A stretch of 32,472 nucleotides of DNA, from contig VGDH01000022.1 in assembly GCA_016869835.1 (NCBI GenBank), forward strand, positions 1 through 32,472, written 5' to 3'. Origin of the DNA: Alphaproteobacteria bacterium. Its GTDB lineage: Bacteria; Pseudomonadota; Alphaproteobacteria; Rhodobacterales; Rhodobacteraceae. This document shows positions 1 through 8,486 of this stretch, piece by piece. The stretch's first letter is position 1, and each line of letters starts with the position of its first letter. A model generated the notes under the pieces. The model worked only from the letters and a program-made list of their open reading frames with translations, did no database searches and was not told where the DNA came from. A program made the position numbers and the translations under genes.

Positions 1-18
1 GGGCGGGCGGCAAGCCCG

Positions 19-768
19 TCAGCCCCGCTTGGGGCTCGCCACCGGCTGGGCGGCGGGTTCCCACAGGCGCACGGGTTTTGCGGCGCGTTGCAGAAGGCCG
101 CCGCGGGTGGGGGCATAGACCTGCTTTGAGGCCTCGACCATCAGGACGCCGCCGGACAGCCCAGGCAGGCGGCGGCCCATGCGCTCGCACAGGTTCGACG
201 AGCGCAGCCAGAACGGTGCCTGCGAGGGCGGGACGTGCAGCACGGTGAAGTTGCGTTCGGGGGTGAAGCCGTGGCGTTTCAGCTGCGCCTCAAGCTGGCC
301 CGCCGTATAGGGGCGGCCAAAGCCGAAGGGCGTGGCGTCCGAGCGCGACCAAAGCCCGGCGCGGTTCGGCACCACGATCAGCGCGCGGCCCCCCGGCCCC
401 AGCACGCGATGCGCCTCATCCAGCACCGAGCCGGGGTTTTCCGACGTCTCCAGCCCATGCATCAGCACCAGTCGGTCCACCATGCCGGTGGGCAGCGGCC
501 AGAGATGTTCTTCGCACAGCGTCGAGACATTCTGCATCCCCGCAGGCCAGGGCATCACGCCCTGCGGCCCCGGCATCAGCCCGATCACGCGGCGCGCTTC
601 GGCCAGATAGGGGCGTAAAAGCGGCACGGCAAAGCCGAAACCCACAACCGTCTGCCCGGCCAGGGGCGGCCAGAGGTCGACCATCCGGTCGCGGATGGCG
701 CGCTGCGCCACGCGGCCCAGCTGCGTGCGGTAGTAGAAATTGCGCAGGTCCAGCACATCAAGGTGCAT
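19..768 (-). CDS. Class I SAM-dependent methyltransferase
   Basis: A 249-residue protein with the layout of a small class I methyltransferase. A degenerate glycine-rich loop ([10 protein letters not shown], about residues 41-50) stands where SAM would bind. A central segment reading [11 protein letters not shown]...[21 protein letters not shown] (about 102-136) is the usual post-motif II/III region of the Methyltransf_11 type. The substrate cannot be told from sequence. The C-terminus is basic and proline-rich and is probably not part of the fold. It is transcribed divergently from gloB; the start codons are about 60 bp apart, so they share a promoter region. No good Shine-Dalgarno lies close to the ATG at 768; an AAGGA sits about 13 nt upstream. 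The family is fairly sure, the function is not. Confidence 0.8.
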   Translation of the reverse strand: MHLDVLDLRNFYYRTQLGRVAQRAIRDRMVDLWPPLAGQTVVGFGFAVPLLRPYLAEARRVIGLMPGPQGVMPWPAGMQNVSTLCEEHLWPLPTGMVDRLVLMHGLETSENPGSVLDEAHRVLGPGGRALIVVPNRAGLWSRSDATPFGFGRPYTAGQLEAQLKRHGFTPERNFTVLHVPPSQAPFWLRSSNLCERMGRRLPGLSGGVLMVEASKQVYAPTRGGLLQRAAKPVRLWEPAAQPVASPKRG

Positions 769-829
769 TGATAAGGGGCGTCCTTCTGGTCAGACTGGGG
801 CAAGGATACCGGGATCGGGGAAAAATGCC

Positions 830-1597
830 ATGCCGCTTGAACTTGTCACCCTGCCCTGTCTGGCCGACAACTATGCCTATCTGATCCATGACCCTGCCAC
901 GGGGGCCACGGGCGTGGTGGATGTGCCCGAGGCCGCGCCGATTCTGGCCGAGCTGGCGCGGCGCGAATGGGTGTTGAGCGATATTCTGCTGACCCATCAC
1001 CATGACGACCATATCGGCGGGGTGGCGGCCCTGCGGGCGGCGACGGGGGCGCGGGTCTGGGGCGCGGCGGCGGACCGCCACCGCCTGCCGCCCCTCGACA
1101 AGGCGCTGGGTGAGGGCGATGCGGTGCCCTTCGGGTCGCAAAGCGCTGCGGTGCTGGAGGTTCCGGGCCATACGATTGGCCATATCGCCTTTGTCTTTGC
1201 CGAAGCGGGGCTGGCCTTTACCGGCGACAGCCTGATGGCGGCGGGCTGTGGGCGGCTGTTTGAGGGCAGCCCCGAACAGATGTGGGCGTCCTTGCAGAAA
1301 CTCGCTGCGCTGCCCGATGCGACGCGCATCTGTTCGGGCCATGAGTATACCGCCGCGAACCTGCGTTTCGCTGCGGCGGTGGAACCGGCGAACCCCGCGA
1401 TTGCCGCGCGCACACTGCGGGTGATGAAGGCGCGGGGCGAGGGTCGGCCTTCGGTGCCGTCGCGGCTTTCGGGCGAGCGGGCCACGAACCCCTTTCTGCG
1501 CGCCAATCTGCCCGAGATGAAAGCCGCGGTCGGCATGAGCGGTGCCAGCGGTGCCGAGGTCTTTGCCGCCTTGCGCGCCCAGAAGGACCGGTTTTGA
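830..1597 (+). CDS. gloB: Hydroxyacylglutathione hydrolase (glyoxalase II)
   Basis: Hydrolyses S-D-lactoylglutathione to D-lactate and glutathione, the second step of methylglyoxal detoxification in the cytoplasm. The 255-residue product has the full metallo-beta-lactamase metal set: THHHDDH near residue 59, GHTIGH, the FTGDSLMAAGCGRLFEG segment that carries the bridging aspartate, and a C-terminal GHEYTAANLRFA substrate-binding segment typical of GloB. I chose the ATG at 830, preceded by GGGG about 9 nt upstream. An in-frame extension back to 740 is possible, but it overlaps the divergent methyltransferase and has no family resemblance. Length and motifs match the family well. Confidence 0.95.
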   Translation: MPLELVTLPCLADNYAYLIHDPATGATGVVDVPEAAPILAELARREWVLSDILLTHHHDDHIGGVAALRAATGARVWGAAADRHRLPPLDKALGEGDAVPFGSQSAAVLEVPGHTIGHIAFVFAEAGLAFTGDSLMAAGCGRLFEGSPEQMWASLQKLAALPDATRICSGHEYTAANLRFAAAVEPANPAIAARTLRVMKARGEGRPSVPSRLSGERATNPFLRANLPEMKAAVGMSGASGAEVFAALRAQKDRF

Positions 1598-1812
1598 CCG
1601 GCAGAATGTCAAAATGCAGGGCAATCAAGGGGTTGGTCCTTTGCGGGGTGATTCCCAAATGTCACCTGCGATCACTTTTCTGCCTTGGGCCGAAAAGAGT
1701 TGGATTTAGGGCTTGAAACCCGCCCAAGAAAACCAATCCTTTGCCTTATGAGGCCACGGTCGGATCGGGGGCCCTGCCCCCTCCCCGGCCCTGAAAACAG
1801 GAGCACAGGAAC
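1598..1812. other. Intergenic region gloB-clpA
   Basis: A 215-bp stretch without a convincing gene. It contains a GC-rich inverted element (GGGGGCCCTGCCCCC near 1768-1783) and a CTTGAAA box at 1712-1718. That box resembles the -35 element of heat-shock sigma-32 promoters, but I could not find a good matching -10 (CCCCAT-like) element at the right distance. No clpS gene is present between gloB and clpA. Confidence 0.4.
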
Positions 1813-4128
1813 GTGCCGTCATTTTCGACCACCCTGGAACAGGCAATCCATTCGGCGCTGGCGCTTGCCAATGCCCGCCGCCATGAACTGGCCACACTGG
1901 AGCATCTTCTGCTGGCGCTGATCGACGAGCCGGACGCGGCCCGCGTGATGAAGGCCTGCGCGGTCGATCTGGACGAATTGAAAAAGACCCTGGTCGATTT
2001 CATCGACGATGACCTGTCGACGCTGGTGACCAGTGTCGAAGGGTCTGAGGCGGTGCCGACAGCGGCCTTCCAGCGCGTCATCCAGCGCGCGGCGATCCAT
2101 GTGCAGTCCTCGGGTCGCAATGAGGTGACGGGGGCCAATGTTCTGGTCGCCATCTTTGCCGAACGCGAAAGCAATGCCGCCTATTTCCTGCAGGAACAGG
2201 ACATGACGCGCTATGATGCGGTGAATTTCATCGCCCATGGCGTGGCCAAGGACCCCTCATATGGCGAGGCGCGGTCGGTCTCGGGTGCGGAAGAGCATGA
2301 AACCCCCAAGGCCGAGGCCGGGGAGGCCAAGGAATCGGCCCTGTCGAAGTATTGCGTCGATCTGAACGTCAAGGCGTTGAAGGGCGACGTTGACCCGCTG
2401 ATCGGGCGCGAGCAAGAAGTGGAGCGTGCCATTCAGGTGCTGTGCCGCCGCCGAAAGAACAACCCGCTTCTGGTGGGCGATCCCGGCGTGGGCAAGACCG
2501 CCATCGCCGAAGGTCTGGCCAAGAAGATCGTTGACAAGCAGACGCCTGAGATCCTTTCGGGGGCCACGATCTATTCGCTGGACATGGGCGCGCTTTTGGC
2601 TGGGACCCGCTATCGCGGGGATTTCGAGGAACGGCTGAAGCAGGTGATGAAAGAGCTGGAAGATCACCCCGATGCCATTCTGTTCATTGACGAAATCCAC
2701 ACCGTGATTGGCGCGGGTGCCACGAGTGGCGGGGCGATGGATGCGTCAAACCTGCTGAAGCCCGCGTTGCAGGGCGGCAAGCTGCGCTGCATGGGATCGA
2801 CCACCTACAAGGAATTCCGGCAGCACTTTGAAAAGGACCGCGCGCTGTCACGCCGGTTCCAGAAGATCGACGTGAATGAGCCGTCGGTGCCCGATGCGAT
2901 CAAGATCCTGATGGGGCTGAAGCCGCATTTCGAAGAGCATCACGATCTGAAATACACCAATGACGCGATCAAATCGGCCGTCGAACTGGCGGCGCGCTAT
3001 ATCCATGACCGCAAGCTGCCGGACTCTGCGATTGACGTGATCGACGAGGCGGGGGCGGCCCAGCACCTCTTGCCCGAGGGCAAGCGGCGCAAGTCGCTGG
3101 GGATCAAGGAGATTGAGGCTGTGGTGGCCAAGATCGCCCGCATCCCGCCGAAATCGGTCTCAAAAGACGATGCCGAAACGCTGCGCGATCTGGAGCGCAC
3201 GCTGAAACGGGTGGTCTTCGGTCAGGACAAGGCGGTGGAGGCGCTGTGTTCGGCGATCAAGCTGGCGCGCGCCGGCCTGCGCGAGCCGGAAAAGCCCATC
3301 GGCAACTATCTTTTTGCCGGGCCGACCGGGGTGGGCAAGACCGAAGTGGCCAAGCAACTGGCCTCCTCGCTGGGGGTGGAGTTGTTGCGCTTTGACATGT
3401 CGGAATACATGGAAAAGCACGCCGTCAGCCGCCTGATCGGCGCCCCTCCGGGCTATGTGGGGTTTGATCAGGGCGGCATGCTGACGGATGGGGTGGATCA
3501 GCACCCGCATTGCGTTCTGCTTCTGGACGAAATGGAAAAGGCGCATCCGGATGTCTACAACATCCTGTTGCAGGTGATGGACCACGGGAAACTCACCGAC
3601 CACAACGGCCGGACGGTGGATTTCCGCAATGTGATCCTGATCATGACCTCGAACGCGGGCGCGTCGGAAATGGCCAAGGCGGCCATCGGCTTTGGCCGCG
3701 AACGCCGCACGGGCGAGGATACCGCGGCGATCGAGCGGATCTTCACGCCGGAATTCCGCAACCGTCTGGATGCCGTCATCGCCTTTGCCCCCTTGGGCCG
3801 CGAGATCATCCAGCAGGTGGTGACGAAGTTCGTCCTGCAGCTTGAAGCACAGCTGATTGACCGCAATGTCCACATCGACCTGACGCCCGAGGCCGCCGAT
3901 TGGCTGGGCGAAAAGGGCTATGACGACAAGATGGGCGCGCGTCCTCTGGGCCGGGTCATTCAGGAGCATATCAAGAAGCCTCTGGCCGAGGAGCTTTTGT
4001 TCGGCAAGCTGACCAAGGGCGGCACGGTGCGCGTTGGCGTCAAGGATGGCCAGCTGGATCTGACCTATGAAGAGCCGCAAAAGCCGCGTCTGACCGGCCA
4101 GAAACCGCCCTTGCTGACGGCGGAATGA
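1813..4128 (+). CDS. clpA: ATP-dependent Clp protease ATP-binding subunit ClpA
   Basis: AAA+ unfoldase that threads substrates into ClpP. The 771-residue protein has an N-terminal Clp repeat domain (about 1-145) and a first AAA module with Walker A GDPGVGKT (222-229) and Walker B LFIDEIHT. The second module has Walker A GPTGVGKT (503-510), the IGAPPGYVG pore-loop segment, and a C-terminal ClpB D2-small domain. The ClpP-docking tripeptide is IGF at 625-627. There is no ClpB-type middle domain, which separates it from ClpB/ClpC. Translation starts at a GTG at 1813 with AGGA close upstream. The stop overlaps the next gene start by ATGA. ClpS, the usual adaptor encoded next to clpA in many proteobacteria, is not adjacent upstream. 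Confidence 0.97.
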   Translation: MPSFSTTLEQAIHSALALANARRHELATLEHLLLALIDEPDAARVMKACAVDLDELKKTLVDFIDDDLSTLVTSVEGSEAVPTAAFQRVIQRAAIHVQSSGRNEVTGANVLVAIFAERESNAAYFLQEQDMTRYDAVNFIAHGVAKDPSYGEARSVSGAEEHETPKAEAGEAKESALSKYCVDLNVKALKGDVDPLIGREQEVERAIQVLCRRRKNNPLLVGDPGVGKTAIAEGLAKKIVDKQTPEILSGATIYSLDMGALLAGTRYRGDFEERLKQVMKELEDHPDAILFIDEIHTVIGAGATSGGAMDASNLLKPALQGGKLRCMGSTTYKEFRQHFEKDRALSRRFQKIDVNEPSVPDAIKILMGLKPHFEEHHDLKYTNDAIKSAVELAARYIHDRKLPDSAIDVIDEAGAAQHLLPEGKRRKSLGIKEIEAVVAKIARIPPKSVSKDDAETLRDLERTLKRVVFGQDKAVEALCSAIKLARAGLREPEKPIGNYLFAGPTGVGKTEVAKQLASSLGVELLRFDMSEYMEKHAVSRLIGAPPGYVGFDQGGMLTDGVDQHPHCVLLLDEMEKAHPDVYNILLQVMDHGKLTDHNGRTVDFRNVILIMTSNAGASEMAKAAIGFGRERRTGEDTAAIERIFTPEFRNRLDAVIAFAPLGREIIQQVVTKFVLQLEAQLIDRNVHIDLTPEAADWLGEKGYDDKMGARPLGRVIQEHIKKPLAEELLFGKLTKGGTVRVGVKDGQLDLTYEEPQKPRLTGQKPPLLTAE

Positions 4129-5072
4129 TCGGCGGAATGCGACGGGGCACAGCCCTTTTCCTGATGGCCCTCGCCCCACCGGCGGGGGCCTTTGAATTGG
4201 CGCTGCCGGTGGACTGCAGGCTGGGCGAAACCTGCTATGTCCAGCAATACCCCGACCATGATCCGGGCCCCGAGGCGGCCGATTTCACCTGCGGGCCCTT
4301 GAGTTACGACGGCCATGACAGCACCGATATTGCGCTGCCCACCCGCGCGGCGATGGCGGCGGGCGTCGCTGTGCGGGCGGCCGCGCCGGGCGTGGTGAAA
4401 GGGGTGCGCGACGGGGTGGCCGATTTCGCCCCCTTCCCCGCAGGACAGGATTGCGGCAATGGCGTGGTGATTGACCATGGCGGCGGCTGGGAAAGCCAGT
4501 ATTGCCACCTGAAACAGGGTTCGGTCCGGGTGAAACCGGGCGAGCGCCTGGCCACGGGCGCGGCCCTGGGCCAGATCGGCCAATCGGGCCGGGCCGAGTT
4601 TCCGCATGTCCATTTCGCGCTGCGCCGCGATGGCGCTAAGATCGACCCTTTCGCGCCCGATGCGGCGGCTTGCGGGGCGGCAGGGGCCGACCTTTGGGCC
4701 GAGGATCTGCTGATTGAGCCGGGTGGTCTTTTGGCTCTGGGGATCAGCGACAAAGTGCCAGAGTTTGATGCGATCAAGGCCGGGCTTGCCTCGCCCAACC
4801 TGCCGGGAACCGCCCCGGCCTTGGTGCTGTGGGCCTATTTCTTTGGCCCGCGCGCGGTTGATGCGCTTTTGGTCACGCTGACCGGGCCGGAAGGGACCGT
4901 GGTGCAGGACCGTGTGCTGTTGGAAAAGACCCAGGCGCTGGCCTTGCGTGCCATGGGCCGGAAGAAACGCGGCGAAAGCTGGCCCGCGGGCCGCTATCGC
5001 GGCGAGGTGGTGATGCTGCGCGGGGCTGAGGAAATCGACCGGCAGGTTATGGAAGTGACCGTCGGCCCATAA
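4125..5072 (+). CDS. Secreted M23-family (LytM-type) metallopeptidase
   Basis: Exported zinc peptidase of the M23/LytM type, expected to act on peptidoglycan in the periplasm. The first ~23 residues form a signal peptide (MRR...LFLMALAPPAGAF). Zinc and catalytic residues are visible: H64 and D68 in GHDSTD, H128 in QYCHL, and H161/H163 in HVHF, so the active site looks complete. A C-terminal domain of about 140 residues follows and is not recognised. The ATG at 4125 overlaps the clpA stop (ATGA). A second in-frame ATG at 4137 with GGCGGA just upstream is an equally good start and gives a tighter signal peptide. Linked expression with clpA is likely from the overlap. Confidence 0.9.
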   Translation: MIGGMRRGTALFLMALAPPAGAFELALPVDCRLGETCYVQQYPDHDPGPEAADFTCGPLSYDGHDSTDIALPTRAAMAAGVAVRAAAPGVVKGVRDGVADFAPFPAGQDCGNGVVIDHGGGWESQYCHLKQGSVRVKPGERLATGAALGQIGQSGRAEFPHVHFALRRDGAKIDPFAPDAAACGAAGADLWAEDLLIEPGGLLALGISDKVPEFDAIKAGLASPNLPGTAPALVLWAYFFGPRAVDALLVTLTGPEGTVVQDRVLLEKTQALALRAMGRKKRGESWPAGRYRGEVVMLRGAEEIDRQVMEVTVGP

Positions 5073-5117
5073 CGGTTTTCTGGCCATGACGGATTTCTAG
5101 CCATGACGGATTTCGGG
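5067..5117. repeat. Threefold 17-nt tandem repeat
   Basis: Three head-to-tail 17-nt units lie at 5067-5083, 5084-5100 and 5101-5117, each of the form CCATRACGGWTTTCNNG. Units 2 and 3 differ at two positions and units 1 and 2 at three. The first unit contains the stop codon of the M23 peptidase gene; the array fills almost the whole space between this gene and the convergent OmpA-type gene ending at 5126. Confidence 0.85.
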
Positions 5118-5125
5118 CCAAGCGA

Positions 5126-6580
5126 TCAGCGTTCGGTCAGTTTCAACTCGATCCGCCGGTTCTGGGCGCGGGCCTCGGCGCTGTCGCCGGGGGCGACGGG
5201 TTGAAATTCGCCAAAGCCGGTGGCGGCAAGGCGGGCGGGGGGAAAGCCCAGATCATCCACCATATAGCGCACAACTGACAGCGCGCGGGCTTGGGAAAGC
5301 TCCCAATTGTCGGCAAAGGCGCCGGTGCCGGACAGCGGCACAGTGTCGGTATGGCCATCGACGCGGATGATCCAGTCGATGACGGGCGGGATCTGATCGG
5401 AAATTTCGTTTAGCGTTTCCACAACCCCGGCAATCTGCGCCTTGCCCTCGGCGGCCAGATCGGCGGCGCCGGGGGTGAAAAGCACCTCGGACGAGAACAC
5501 GAACCGGTCACCCACCACCCGGACCCCATCGCGACCGGCCAGAAGCTGGCTCAGCTGGCCAAAGAATTCCGACCGGAAACGTGCCAGATCGGCGTTCTCC
5601 GCCTCAAGCCGCTTGCGTTCGGCCTCTTCCAGCGCGGCGCGGCGCTTTTCCTCGGCGGCAACCTGCGCCAGGGCGGCGTTCAGCTGACTGCCCAGATTTT
5701 CCAACTGCACCTGCGCCTTTGCATCGCGGGCGGCAGAGGCGTCAAGCAGGCCCTGCAATTCGGCCAATTGCCCGCGCAGCGCGGCGATCTGTTCGTTCAA
5801 GAGCGTGACCCGGCGCTGCGCCTCAAGCGACTTTTCCTGTTCGGCGCTGAGTGTCGCCTTGGCGACATCGAGAAGCGTGCCGGGCTCGGCCCCTTCGGGC
5901 GGGGCCTCGCGGGCGGCGGCCAGAAGCGTCAGCACCTCTTCGGCCTCGCGCCGCTTTGCCTCGAGTGCGAGCGTCAGCGCGGCGAGTTCGTCATCGGATG
6001 CCGAAAGCCGCTCGCGCAGAGCGGCGAGTGCGGCGGCATCGGCAAGCCGGGCGGCCTCGGCCTCGGAAATCTCGGCCTGAGCGGCGGCCAGCGCGGCAGC
6101 GTCCGATTGGCCCTTGGCCTGCAGGTCGGCCACCAGCGCCTCAAGCGCCTCGCGCCGGGCGGCGGCCAGACGGGCGGCCTCGGCGGCGGCGTCGATTTCG
6201 CTGCGGGCGGCGGCAAGGGCGGCGTCCAGCGCCGATTTCTCGTCGGTCAGCCGCGCGACATCGCCCAGCGCGGCATCGCGTTCGGCCAGCAGGCTGCGCA
6301 CCTGCAGTTCAAAATCGCCGATCCGGGTTTCGGCCTCGGTCAGGCTGGCCTGCAGCCCATCGGCGCGGGCGCGTTCCAGCCCCAGCGCGGTGGCAAGCTG
6401 GGCCACCTGCGAATTCAGCTCATCAAGCTCATTGCCTTGGGCGGTGATCGTCTCGCGCAGGACCGATTGCATGACGGTGAAGATGGTGAGGACAAACATC
6501 ATCACCATCAGGAGGGTGGTCACGGCATCGACAAAGCCGGGCCAGATCATTGAGGCATCGCGGCGGCGCGACAGACCCAT
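5126..6580 (-). CDS. OmpA/MotB-type peptidoglycan-binding protein with long coiled coil
   Basis: A 484-residue inner-membrane-anchored protein. One transmembrane helix (about 11-36) carries an aspartate, D18 in GFVDAVTT, at the place of the proton-carrying Asp of MotB-like stators. An alanine/glutamate-rich, heptad-like segment of roughly 290 residues (about 45-335) is a predicted long coiled coil. The C-terminal OmpA domain (about 365-484) has GHTD, NWELSQARA, GFGEFQP and AQNRRIEL, which bind peptidoglycan. The start ATG overlaps the stop of the MotA/ExbB-like gene by one base (TGATG), so the pair is translationally coupled. It presumably forms the 2-subunit core of a 5:2 proton-driven motor with that partner. 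The process it powers is unknown. A flagellar role is unlikely, as no flagellar genes are near. Confidence 0.88.
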   Translation of the reverse strand: MGLSRRRDASMIWPGFVDAVTTLLMVMMFVLTIFTVMQSVLRETITAQGNELDELNSQVAQLATALGLERARADGLQASLTEAETRIGDFELQVRSLLAERDAALGDVARLTDEKSALDAALAAARSEIDAAAEAARLAAARREALEALVADLQAKGQSDAAALAAAQAEISEAEAARLADAAALAALRERLSASDDELAALTLALEAKRREAEEVLTLLAAAREAPPEGAEPGTLLDVAKATLSAEQEKSLEAQRRVTLLNEQIAALRGQLAELQGLLDASAARDAKAQVQLENLGSQLNAALAQVAAEEKRRAALEEAERKRLEAENADLARFRSEFFGQLSQLLAGRDGVRVVGDRFVFSSEVLFTPGAADLAAEGKAQIAGVVETLNEISDQIPPVIDWIIRVDGHTDTVPLSGTGAFADNWELSQARALSVVRYMVDDLGFPPARLAATGFGEFQPVAPGDSAEARAQNRRIELKLTER

Positions 6581-7776
6581 CAGCGCCCCCGGCCCAACTG
6601 GCGCACGGCCGCGGTCAGCGTTGTCAGATCGGCGCGCAATTCGGCCGTGGTTTCGGCCCGGCCCGCGGCCATTTCCTCAAGAATTTTCAGAAGCTGCACG
6701 TCGATCGAGCGCAGGCGCATCCGGCTTTCGGCATCGGACTGGACGGCGGTTTCGGCCCCGCCAAGGGCGGCAATCAGCCGTTCCTGACCTTCGGCGATGC
6801 GGGCCAGAACGGCGGTCTGGGCCGCAGATTGCGCCGTGGCATCGGCCAGCGTCGCCTCGCTGTGCGCGGCCAGCCGTTCCAGCGCGGCGCCAAGCGTGGG
6901 GAGCCGCTCTTCCAGCGCCGCGCGGCTAAATTCCCCTTGTGCCGCAATGGTTTGCAACACGTCTATCTGGGCGCCGAGATGGTCGATCAGCCCGGCCATG
7001 GCGACATTCTCGCCCTCGCCATCGCCCGAGGCAAAGCCGACGCGGGTGATCGAGGCGAGCCAATCTTCCAGTTCGCGGTAAAAGCGGTTCTGCCCATGGC
7101 CGGCAAAAAGCTCTAACAGCCCGACGACGAGCGAACCGGCAAGGCCAAGAAGCGAGGAGGAAAACGCCGTGCCCATGCCGCCAAGCTGGCTTTCCAGCCC
7201 GCCCATCAGCTTGGAGAACACATCAAGCCCGGTTTCACCCTCTTCGGGGGCAAGGCTGCGAATGGTGTCGACCACTGCCGGAACCGTGGTGGCAAGCCCA
7301 TAGAAGGTACCCAGAAGGCCAAGGAAAATCAACAGGTTGATCAGATAGCGTGTGATGTCGCGCGCCTCGTCGATGCGGGTGGCGACGGATTCAAGGATGG
7401 ACCGGGTCGAAGAGGCCGAGAGATGCGACCGCGCGCCCCGGCTGCGCAGAAGCTGGGCGAGCGGGGCCAGAAGCAGCGGCGCCTCGGCCTCGGTCGATCC
7501 AGGTTCGTGGCGGGCAAAAGACTCGATCCAGCTGACCGACTGGACAAGGATGAACACTTGCCAGAAGCAGGTGACGACCGCCAGCAGGAACACCCCGGCG
7601 ATGAACCCGTTGAGCCAGGGGTTGGTCCAGATGATGCCCAGGACCGTGTCATGGATGAACCATGCCCCGGCCGCCACAAGGCCCGAGACCAAGAGCATGG
7701 TGACGATCTGGCGGATCGGTTGGCTGAACAGGACGCCGCCCTGAGTGTCGGTCTTTGGCATATCTTGTGGCCGCAT
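6580..7776 (-). CDS. MotA/TolQ/ExbB-family proton channel protein
   Basis: A membrane protein of about 398 residues. It has an N-terminal hydrophobic pair (IVTMLLVSGLVAAGAWFI and FIAGVFLLAVVTCFWQVFI), a cytoplasmic insert, and the conserved two-helix channel core of the MotA/TolQ/ExbB family (YLINLLIFLGLLGTFYGLATT and GMGTAFSSSLLGLAGSLVVGLL). A C-terminal tail of about 150 residues is Ala/Glu-rich and probably helical in the cytoplasm. With the downstream OmpA-type partner it makes a proton-driven envelope motor. The start is uncertain: ATG at 7776 is used here, an ATG at 7761 is also possible, and neither has a clear Shine-Dalgarno. The size and tail are unlike canonical ExbB or TolQ (about 230 residues). 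Confidence 0.87.
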   Translation of the reverse strand: MRPQDMPKTDTQGGVLFSQPIRQIVTMLLVSGLVAAGAWFIHDTVLGIIWTNPWLNGFIAGVFLLAVVTCFWQVFILVQSVSWIESFARHEPGSTEAEAPLLLAPLAQLLRSRGARSHLSASSTRSILESVATRIDEARDITRYLINLLIFLGLLGTFYGLATTVPAVVDTIRSLAPEEGETGLDVFSKLMGGLESQLGGMGTAFSSSLLGLAGSLVVGLLELFAGHGQNRFYRELEDWLASITRVGFASGDGEGENVAMAGLIDHLGAQIDVLQTIAAQGEFSRAALEERLPTLGAALERLAAHSEATLADATAQSAAQTAVLARIAEGQERLIAALGGAETAVQSDAESRMRLRSIDVQLLKILEEMAAGRAETTAELRADLTTLTAAVRQLGRGR

Positions 7777-7839
7777 GCTGTGGTGCAACCTAACCATAGC
7801 AGGCGCGCGGCACATGCCAAGCAAAACTAAGGGGGCCCC

Positions 7840-8379
7840 TCAGGGCGGGCAAAGCGCCTGCACGCGCGCGGCCAGCCATTCCAGATCGGCATCGCCGATG
7901 CCAAGATCGGCCAGTTGCGCGGCGGTGGCGTAAAGATAGTCGCGGTTGGTCCCGCGCCCGCCCACCGCATGGGCGATGATCTGCGCCTGAACCTCAAGCG
8001 CGAGGCCACCGCAATACTGCGCATGGTCGGGATCAATGACAAAGACCAGCGCCAGAACCTGGCGGCCATCGGCCAGATCGACCGGCAGCCAGCGTTCAAG
8101 ATAGGCCGAGGAGATCAACTCACGGTCGCGCAGGGTCTGCAATGTGGTGGCCTCGGCACCGGGGCGGACGCGGAAGGCCACCCCATCGCAATGCGCCGCC
8201 GGATCGGCATCAAGCGCCAGCACAAGGCCTGGCTCGGCTTCGGTGCCGCGATGGTGGATCGAACGCATGCAGAAGCTGCGGTGCCAGCCCTTGGCGCGAG
8301 CAACATGCTGTTCGGCAACTGGAAATTCGGGGTTCCAGATCAAGGAGCCATAGCCGAACACCCACATCTCCTCTGCCAT
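7840..8379 (-). CDS. Gamma-glutamylcyclotransferase, ChaC type
   Basis: Predicted to cleave glutathione (gamma-glutamyl compounds) to 5-oxoproline and Cys-Gly in the cytoplasm. The 179-residue protein begins with WVFGYGSLIWNP, the substrate-binding loop of the ChaC family. It carries RDRELISSAYLERW, which contains the candidate catalytic glutamate. The end of the chain (RDYLYATAAQLADLGIGD) also matches ChaC proteins. I chose the ATG at 8379 with GGGCGG upstream; a GAGGAG directly before a second ATG at 8367 is too close to serve it. It is divergent from the DUF2125 gene. The family call is firm; glutathione as the substrate is by family knowledge. Confidence 0.9.
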   Translation of the reverse strand: MAEEMWVFGYGSLIWNPEFPVAEQHVARAKGWHRSFCMRSIHHRGTEAEPGLVLALDADPAAHCDGVAFRVRPGAEATTLQTLRDRELISSAYLERWLPVDLADGRQVLALVFVIDPDHAQYCGGLALEVQAQIIAHAVGGRGTNRDYLYATAAQLADLGIGDADLEWLAARVQALCPP

Positions 8380-8486
8380 CTTCCGCCCTATCCCTTTGCA
8401 TCCGGGCAATGCTCTGTCGTGCCGTCACTGGCCCTTTGCCGCCGCCTTGGTGTAGAAAGGCGCGGGCAAAATGGGAAGGGGCCAAG

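Noticed and set aside
1685-1921. A small open frame between gloB and clpA as a missing clpS.
   Set aside because: Its product is Arg/Pro-rich with no ClpS motif and overlaps the true clpA start.
3160-5087. Long antisense open frames opposite clpA and the M23 gene (over 300 codons each).
   Set aside because: They are the third-position GC shadow of strong coding genes; the predicted proteins are His/Arg/Gln-rich with no domain.
5126-7776. A Zorya anti-phage system.
   Set aside because: Only motor-like genes are present. The flanking genes are ordinary metabolic or envelope genes, and there is no ZorC, ZorD or ZorE-like gene.
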